A DNA stretch of 19,903 bases, taken from JAIBAI01 sp044238875. GTDB lineage: Bacteria > Bacteroidota > Bacteroidia > M30B66. Under the pieces are notes generated by a model. The model was not told the DNA's origin, ran no database searches, and saw nothing but the letters and a program-made list of their open reading frames with translations. Below, one piece after another: positions 15,817-19,903 of this stretch (the first letter of the stretch is position 1; each line of letters starts with the position of its first letter). The stretch is from NCBI GenBank assembly GCA_044238875.1, contig JBIICM010000028.1, positions 1 through 19,903 of the forward strand, in the 5' to 3' direction. The translations under genes and the position numbers were made by a program.

Positions 15817-17046
15817 ATGTTGATTGATCTTAAAGTTCCATCCCCGGGAGAGTCGGTAACCGAAGTAGAAATTGCCAATTGGTTAAAACAGGATGGCGAT
15901 ATTGTACAAAAAGACGATGAACTTTGTGAGATTGATTCTGACAAGGCAACCCTGACCATCAATGCAGAGGAAGGCGGTAAACTGATTATCCGCGTGCAGG
16001 CCGGCCAGAAAGCCCAGGTGGGCGATGTGGTAGCCAGTATTGACACTTCATTTGCAGCAGAAAAACCGGTCGTTCAAAAGGCGCCTGCACCAACCCCTTC
16101 TCCAGCCAATATACCTAAAAAAGAGGCCTCCCCTGCCCCGGCTGAAAAGGTGCATCCGGCAAAAGGGCATCCTTCTCCGGCCGCTGCCAAATTGATTGCT
16201 GAAGAAGGAATTGATGCAGGTAAAATCAGCGGAACAGGTCCGGGCGGCCGCATCATCAGGCAGGATGTCACCGAATGGCTGCAGGCCGGTTTCGGAAACA
16301 AGTCGGTTACCGCAAGCCGCAATCAGCGCCGTGAAAAGATGAGTACGCTGAGGCGCAAACTCAGTCAACGCCTGGTGAGCGTTAAAAATGAAACCGCCAT
16401 GCTGACCACTTTTAATGAGGTTGACATGTCGGCAGCCATGAATCTGCGTAAAGCATTCAAAGATAAGTTTAAGGAGGTGCACGGTGTTGGGCTCGGATTT
16501 ATGAGTCTTTTCACCAAGGCGGTGACCATTGCTTTAGAGCACTACCCTGCTGTAAATGCTCAGATTGACGGTGAAGAAATTGTTTACTTCGATTATGCTG
16601 ATGTGGCCATTGCTGTGTCAACACCCAAAGGCCTTATGGTACCGGTAGTTCGCAATGCAGAATCGCTGAGCCTGGCCGATATTGAACGCCACATTGCTGC
16701 ACTTGCCGCCAAAGCAAGGGAGGGTAAGATTACGCTGGATGAAATGAGTGGCGGAACATTTACCATCACCAACGGCGGTGTATTTGGTTCGATGATGAGC
16801 ACGCCCATTATCAATCCGCCGCAAAGTGCCATACTGGGTATGCACAATATTGTAGAACGGCCTGTTGCTGTTCAGGGTAAAGTGGAGATCCGCCCCATCA
16901 TGTATGTAGCCCTGAGCTATGACCACCGGATAATTGACGGCCGCGAGTCGGTTGGTTTTCTTGTGAAAGTGAAGGAGATGATTGAAAATCCTGAACGTAT
17001 GCTTTTTGGCGGACGCAAGCCTGACGAGTTGTTGCTGGGCCTTTAA
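15817..17046 (+). CDS. odhB: Dihydrolipoyllysine succinyltransferase, E2 of 2-oxoglutarate dehydrogenase
   Basis: This 409-residue E2 core subunit moves the succinyl group from lipoamide to CoA in the TCA cycle. Domains in order are a lipoyl domain (about residues 1-76, lipoylated Lys43 in EIDSDKATLTI), a Pro/Ala-rich linker (about 82-116), a peripheral subunit-binding domain (about 118-155, GTGPGGRIIRQDV) and the catalytic domain (about 170-409) with DHRIIDG, His370 and Asp374. The short single lipoyl domain and SPGESVTEVEI start point to succinyltransferase and not acetyltransferase. I chose the ATG at 15817, where homology starts and a -7 box lies upstream. The E1 (sucA) and E3 (lpd) genes are not next to it; in many Bacteroidota sucA lies directly upstream. 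Confidence 0.94.
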   Translation: MLIDLKVPSPGESVTEVEIANWLKQDGDIVQKDDELCEIDSDKATLTINAEEGGKLIIRVQAGQKAQVGDVVASIDTSFAAEKPVVQKAPAPTPSPANIPKKEASPAPAEKVHPAKGHPSPAAAKLIAEEGIDAGKISGTGPGGRIIRQDVTEWLQAGFGNKSVTASRNQRREKMSTLRRKLSQRLVSVKNETAMLTTFNEVDMSAAMNLRKAFKDKFKEVHGVGLGFMSLFTKAVTIALEHYPAVNAQIDGEEIVYFDYADVAIAVSTPKGLMVPVVRNAESLSLADIERHIAALAAKAREGKITLDEMSGGTFTITNGGVFGSMMSTPIINPPQSAILGMHNIVERPVAVQGKVEIRPIMYVALSYDHRIIDGRESVGFLVKVKEMIENPERMLFGGRKPDELLLGL

Positions 17047-17064
17047 ACCGGCAGGAATTAATAA

Positions 17065-17232
17065 TTATTTCTTCAGGTACCTGATCATCAATACAATCAG
17101 GGCAAATAAAAACATGAAAATGCTGATTCGGTTCATGCCATTCATGAATTTCACGCTGTTGTTTCTGGGTTTGGAATCCCTTCCAAAAAGGGTTCGCAGA
17201 TCAAGATAATAAAGTATTTTTTTGAAGAACAT
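17065..17232 (-). CDS. Small single-pass membrane protein, DUF6728-like
   Basis: This 55-residue protein starts MFFKKILYYLDLRTLFGRDS and ends with a membrane helix (about residues 34-50) and basic RYLKK. The pattern, a short basic N-terminal part with a Tyr/Leu-rich segment, NSVKFMNGMNRISIFMFLFAL in the middle and one helix near the C terminus, resembles a conserved Bacteroidota family of unknown function (DUF6728). It is easy to miss because of its size. The imperfect -7 box TATCTTTA lies 4 bases upstream of the start (17237-17244). It converges on odhB with an 18-base gap. The family name is from memory and not checked; that it is a real gene is my reading of the amino-acid pattern. Confidence 0.7.
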   Translation of the reverse strand: MFFKKILYYLDLRTLFGRDSKPRNNSVKFMNGMNRISIFMFLFALIVLMIRYLKK

Positions 17233-17400
17233 TTTGTAAAGATAGGTGATTAGTTTAACGGATTGAACGTTAAGTGTGTCTAAGATGTTTACGAAAGAAT
17301 AGCTAAAGGAATCGGAGAGCTTTTATCTGTGAACTGCCAATTTGAGTAATTCTCTCGCATATTAGGGGAATCCCTGCAACACGCATCCGGCATAAAACCG

Positions 17401-17435
17401 AAAAAATGTCAGTCATGGTGTTGAATTGACTGACA
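17401..17435 (-). terminator. Rho-independent terminator of tRNA-Lys
   Basis: On the minus strand TGTCAGTCA (17435-17427) pairs perfectly with TGACTGACA (17415-17407) across an 11-base loop, and a run of six T follows directly (17406-17401). It starts 15 bases after the tRNA 3' end, where a terminator for the tRNA transcript is expected. Confidence 0.85.
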
Positions 17436-17450
17436 GTGGAAGATAAAAGT

Positions 17451-17522
17451 GATTCCGCTGGGATTCGAACCCAGGACCACTACATTAAAAGTGTAATGCT
17501 CTACCAGCTGAGCTACGGAATC
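17451..17522 (-). tRNA. tRNA-Lys (anticodon TTT)
   Basis: A 72-base tRNA folds fully on the minus strand: acceptor GATTCCG/CGGAATC, D arm GCTC...GAGC, anticodon stem TTACA/TGTAG (one G-T pair) around the loop CTTTTAA with anticodon TTT, a 5-base variable region, and T arm CTGGG/CCCAG around TTCGAAT. The 3' CCA is not encoded. It stands alone as a single-gene unit with its own promoter and terminator. Confidence 0.97.
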
Positions 17523-17557
17523 AAAACTTTCGGCTTGCGCCTTTTTGAAAGCGGGTG

Positions 17558-17586
17558 CAAATATAGATGATTTTCATTGTGACAAA
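17558..17586 (-). promoter_or_regulatory. Promoter of tRNA-Lys
   Basis: On the minus strand a -33 TTTG (17586-17583) is followed, after 17 bases, by the -7 box TATATTTG (17565-17558). Both fit the Bacteroidota housekeeping consensus TTTG/TAnnTTTG. The box lies 35 bases before the tRNA 5' end, leaving a short 5' leader to be processed by RNase P. It is one of the two most complete promoters in the window. Confidence 0.75.
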
Positions 17587-17677
17587 AAAACTATGGGATT
17601 TATTTTAGCCCTGAAATTGCATTTCATATTTAATGCGCTAATGCAGAGTTAATTGCAGATAGTCGGCTCATCCAGTT

Positions 17678-17718
17678 TGATGCAGGTAAATCGCAAATCA
17701 TATCATTAAACTGCATCA
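17678..17718. repeat. Inverted repeat in the gap between the VOC gene and tRNA-Lys
   Basis: TGATGCAG (17678-17685) and CTGCATCA (17711-17718) are perfect 8-base inverted copies separated by 25 bases. No T-run follows on either strand. It lies between the end of the VOC gene and the tRNA promoter, a stretch (17587-17771) in which I see no gene. Confidence 0.45.
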
Positions 17719-17771
17719 TCCGCGCTTATTTCACCATCTGCCGAAGCAAGGTTCTTCATGAAAAATCTGCG

Positions 17772-18812
17772 TTACTTCTCCCGCTGAAAACGCATGGTGG
17801 CAAGCATCCAGTCAGGTAGCGGTTTTGACTGGTCTCTCTTACTCAGGTTAAGATACCATCCCCATTTTTTCATGAGGGGTAGGCGGTGTGTTTTTACAAA
17901 TTCGATCAACGTACCGTCAGGGTCTTCGCAATAAGTGAACTGACCTGCAGCTTCCCCCATATCAAAGCTGTTTCCGCTGTTTACCGTAAATGGAAAACCT
18001 TTCTCAATGCAACGCTGCTCAAGGGCGCCCATATCGTTGACATCAAAACAAAGGTGAATGTAGCCCTGGTCACCCCAAAAGCGGCCCTCAAATATTTTTC
18101 GTCCAACATGATCGAGTGATTGAATCAGCTCAACCTCTGCAGGCCCCAGCAGCCTGCTGAAGGCCCCACCCCATGGCTGAGCAGGACGAAGCAAGACGCG
18201 TCTGAAAGCACCTTTGCCCAACTCATGACTCATTCCGGTGGTGTCAGAAACCATCTGTTCAAAACCCAGTACATCCTTGTAAAATGCCAGCGCGCGATTT
18301 ATGTCAGAAACGCCAATCTGCACCCCGCCAATGCCGCCATTCAGACTTTTCCCTTTTCGAAACCAGCCTTTTCCTTCAGTAAACGTAAAGCGATTGTTCC
18401 AGGGATCCTGCAGAAAGAAGCGTTTTTCACCCCAGGGGGTATCAAATATATCTGACACCTCCATCCGCTGTCTTTTGAAAGCTGCATGTGATTGTTGCAG
18501 GTTTCTTGATTTCATGATGATGCCATTGATTCCAAGGTCGCCCGGTTGAGGAAGAAATGCAGGCGCCTGCGGAACCCGGTCGGTAAACTGCCAGATTTCA
18601 AATCCGCCCCCACCTTGAATATTAATCGCCAGAATGGCATATCGGCTGCGCACCTCACCTCCGGTGTAGGGCACCATATATTCAGCTTTTGAGGCATCTT
18701 TAAAAACGGGAATGTCCATTCCGAAATATTTTTTATACCAGTCAAAAGCCTGGTCAGCATTTTTAACGCCGATACCTATCTGCTGTATCCCACTGAGTAT
18801 GGATGTTTTCAT
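17772..18812 (-). CDS. Two-domain VOC (glyoxalase/dioxygenase fold) protein, function unknown
   Basis: This 346-residue protein has two vicinal-oxygen-chelate modules, about residues 6-148 and 158-308, plus a C-terminal extension (309-346) with the basic segment LSKRDQSKP. The second module has residues at the positions of the glyoxalase I metal site: Gln165 (GVQIGV), Glu228 (VELIQS), His253 (YIHLCF) and Glu304 (LIEFVK). The first module keeps Gln11 and Glu72, but I do not see the matching His and Glu, so it may be the structural half. VOC proteins include glyoxalases, extradiol dioxygenases and epimerases; I cannot choose between them. It follows the SDR gene by 3 bases and is surely cotranscribed. 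Confidence 0.82.
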   Translation of the reverse strand: MKTSILSGIQQIGIGVKNADQAFDWYKKYFGMDIPVFKDASKAEYMVPYTGGEVRSRYAILAINIQGGGGFEIWQFTDRVPQAPAFLPQPGDLGINGIIMKSRNLQQSHAAFKRQRMEVSDIFDTPWGEKRFFLQDPWNNRFTFTEGKGWFRKGKSLNGGIGGVQIGVSDINRALAFYKDVLGFEQMVSDTTGMSHELGKGAFRRVLLRPAQPWGGAFSRLLGPAEVELIQSLDHVGRKIFEGRFWGDQGYIHLCFDVNDMGALEQRCIEKGFPFTVNSGNSFDMGEAAGQFTYCEDPDGTLIEFVKTHRLPLMKKWGWYLNLSKRDQSKPLPDWMLATMRFQREK

Positions 18813-18815
18813 TAT

Positions 18816-19601
18816 TTATGGTTTTATTTTTCTGATCAATAGGTGAAACAGGCCTGGCAGGAAACGCTTCAGGTAAACAGGAATCAGTTCAGGACCTCCG
18901 GCCAGCACTTCATATTTTTTGCGACGGATGGCCGATTCGATAACCGCAGCGCATCGTTCAGCACTGATGCCCTTTCGCTGCCCCTCGTCCATGACGCCAT
19001 GCCGCTTGCCGCTTGCCGATAATGCGTTGATCGAGATATTCGTTTTTACCCGACCCGGACAAATCATCGTAACATATACCGGCACATGCTGCAACTCGAG
19101 GCGCAATGCCTCAAAATAACCATGTAGCGCATGTTTTGCTGCTGCATAACTGCTGCGGAGCGGAAATCCGAACTTACCGGCGATGCTGGATACAACAGCG
19201 ATATGGCCAGACCCTTGTTTCACGAAATAGGGCAATATCGCCTTGCTGAGCGCAACCGGAGCAAAATAGTTCACTTCCATAATCCTCCGCTCAAGTTGTT
19301 CGGGCGTTTCCATGGCCAGGGCGCGCTGACTGAAGCCTGCATTGTTAACAAGTACATCTATGCCGCCGAAAAACTCCCAGGCCTGATGAGTGTAAGCAGG
19401 AAAAGCCTCAATATTTTCAAGGTCAAACGCGAGTATGCTGATGCCGGCCTTATCACCACAACTTCTTTTTACCTTTTCCAATGCTTCGGTATTTCTCCCA
19501 CTGATCACCAGCCTGTGCCCTGCTGCAGCCAATCGTAAGGCCAGCGCAGCTCCGATACCCGATGAAGCCCCGGTAATCCAGTATGTTTTTGAGTGATCCA
19601 T
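18816..19601 (-). CDS. Short-chain dehydrogenase/reductase
   Basis: This 261-residue classical SDR enzyme has the cofactor motif TGASSGIG (residues 10-17), NNAG (86-89), Asn111 and the catalytic Ser139, Tyr152 and Lys156 (SSYAAAKHALHG). Arg36 in the position after the second strand (ISGRN) suggests NADP(H) over NAD(H). PGRVKTNIS follows the catalytic centre as usual. The C-terminal 30 residues (ELIPVYLKRFLPGLFHLLIRKIKP) are hydrophobic and basic, as in DHRS7-like SDRs that associate with membranes. Substrate unknown. It is first in a two-gene operon with the VOC protein, with a good promoter upstream. The two enzymes may work on the same carbonyl compound. Confidence 0.9.
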   Translation of the reverse strand: MDHSKTYWITGASSGIGAALALRLAAAGHRLVISGRNTEALEKVKRSCGDKAGISILAFDLENIEAFPAYTHQAWEFFGGIDVLVNNAGFSQRALAMETPEQLERRIMEVNYFAPVALSKAILPYFVKQGSGHIAVVSSIAGKFGFPLRSSYAAAKHALHGYFEALRLELQHVPVYVTMICPGRVKTNISINALSASGKRHGVMDEGQRKGISAERCAAVIESAIRRKKYEVLAGGPELIPVYLKRFLPGLFHLLIRKIKP

Positions 19602-19635
19602 TCAGTGCCTCAACATTAAAATAAGCAAATCCGGA

Positions 19636-19667
19636 CAAAGGTATTTTTTTGTCAGTTAAGAAATCAA
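19636..19667 (-). promoter_or_regulatory. Promoter of the SDR-VOC operon
   Basis: On the minus strand TTG (19667-19665) is followed, after 21 bases, by the -7 box TACCTTTG (19643-19636), an exact TAnnTTTG. The box is 34 bases before the SDR ATG. Confidence 0.6.
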
Positions 19668-19729
19668 TCTGAAAGTTTGTACTTTTCGGCACGCAATCGA
19701 TTTTAGCCTTGGGGGCGATAGCATATCGC

Positions 19730-19903
19730 ATGCAGCAGATATTCAGCTTTTTTTTATTCCTGATCATTTATTCCAGTTCATCGTTGCTGAATTCCCAGAC
19801 ATTACGGGGTCGAGTAACAGATGGCAGGACAGGAGATCCGCTTCCCGGCACCACCGTGGTGATTAAGGGCACTACACGCGGTGCCATTTCAGATACAGAG
19901 GGT
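19730..19903 (+). CDS. Start of an outer-membrane protein with carboxypeptidase-like N-terminal domain (probable TonB-dependent receptor)
   Basis: The first 58 codons are present and the gene runs off the right edge. A signal peptide (MQQIFSFFLFLIIY, cleavage near residue 24) is followed by TLRGRVTDGRTGDPLPGTTV and KGTTRGAISDTEG, the start of the beta-sandwich CarboxypepD_reg-like domain that precedes the plug and barrel of many Bacteroidota TonB-dependent and SusC-like receptors. The domain also occurs in other surface proteins, so the receptor call is likely but not proven. TAGCCTTG (19704-19711) is a near -7 box 18 bases upstream. It is divergent from the SDR gene. Confidence 0.75.
   Translation, partial: MQQIFSFFLFLIIYSSSSLLNSQTLRGRVTDGRTGDPLPGTTVVIKGTTRGAISDTEG

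Noticed and set aside
17233..17400. A small RNA or second small gene between the 55-residue gene and the tRNA-Lys terminator
   Set aside because: I see only a 6-base inverted repeat TTAACG/CGTTAA (17255-17273), with no convincing reading frame or folded RNA.
19001..19020. Short CGCTTGC tandem copies inside the SDR gene
   Set aside because: Only two copies within coding sequence (GKRHG region); explained by codons.

Overview
This window is chromosomal DNA of a member of the Bacteroidota. The evidence is a GldD gliding/secretion lipoprotein, a secreted esterase with a C-terminal type IX secretion sorting domain, the start of an outer-membrane receptor with a carboxypeptidase-like N-terminal domain, a CcmC-CcmD-CcmE-CcmF set of the kind found in this phylum, and promoters with the Bacteroidota -7 box TAnnTTTG close to start codons. 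Genus cannot be told from the sequence. Most genes are housekeeping or central metabolism. I see no phage, integrase, CRISPR array or intact insertion sequence.

Layout. Bases 1-4056 (minus strand) are a cytochrome c maturation operon, ccmC-ccmD-ccmE-ccmF, running into a partial Rossmann/DUF2520 gene. Its CcmE is the variant with a Cys-x3-Tyr haem site. Bases 4057-4620 hold the ccmC promoter, an imperfect 30/32-bp tandem repeat and the decayed C-terminal part of a DUF4143-type ATPase gene. Bases 4627-7050 encode a copper-exporting P-type ATPase. Bases 7069-9400 (minus) are a tyrosine catabolism operon, homogentisate dioxygenase followed by 4-hydroxyphenylpyruvate dioxygenase. Bases 9562-10825 (minus) carry a VanY-like peptidase overlapping a tRNA hydroxylase (MiaE). 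HflX (10953-12167), a T9SS-secreted esterase (12297-13457), SSB and GldD follow on the plus strand.

Haem A synthase (minus) and the E2 component of 2-oxoglutarate dehydrogenase (plus) are divergent from closely packed -7 boxes around 15767-15795. Bases 17047-17771 hold a 55-residue membrane-protein gene (DUF6728-like) and a tRNA-Lys with its own promoter and terminator. An SDR-VOC two-gene operon (minus) and the first 58 codons of a TonB-dependent receptor or related protein (plus) close the window.

The ccm genes, haem A synthase, copper ATPase and 2-oxoglutarate dehydrogenase E2 all serve aerobic respiration, although they are not one operon. The points most worth a second look are the CcmE variant with no ccmA/ccmB beside it, the broken ATPase gene and tandem repeat between ccmC and copA, the overlapping ctaA/odhB promoters, a possibly leaderless peptidase transcript, an SSB without the usual acidic tip, and gldD next to ssb without gldE. 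I did not find a convincing new multi-gene system.
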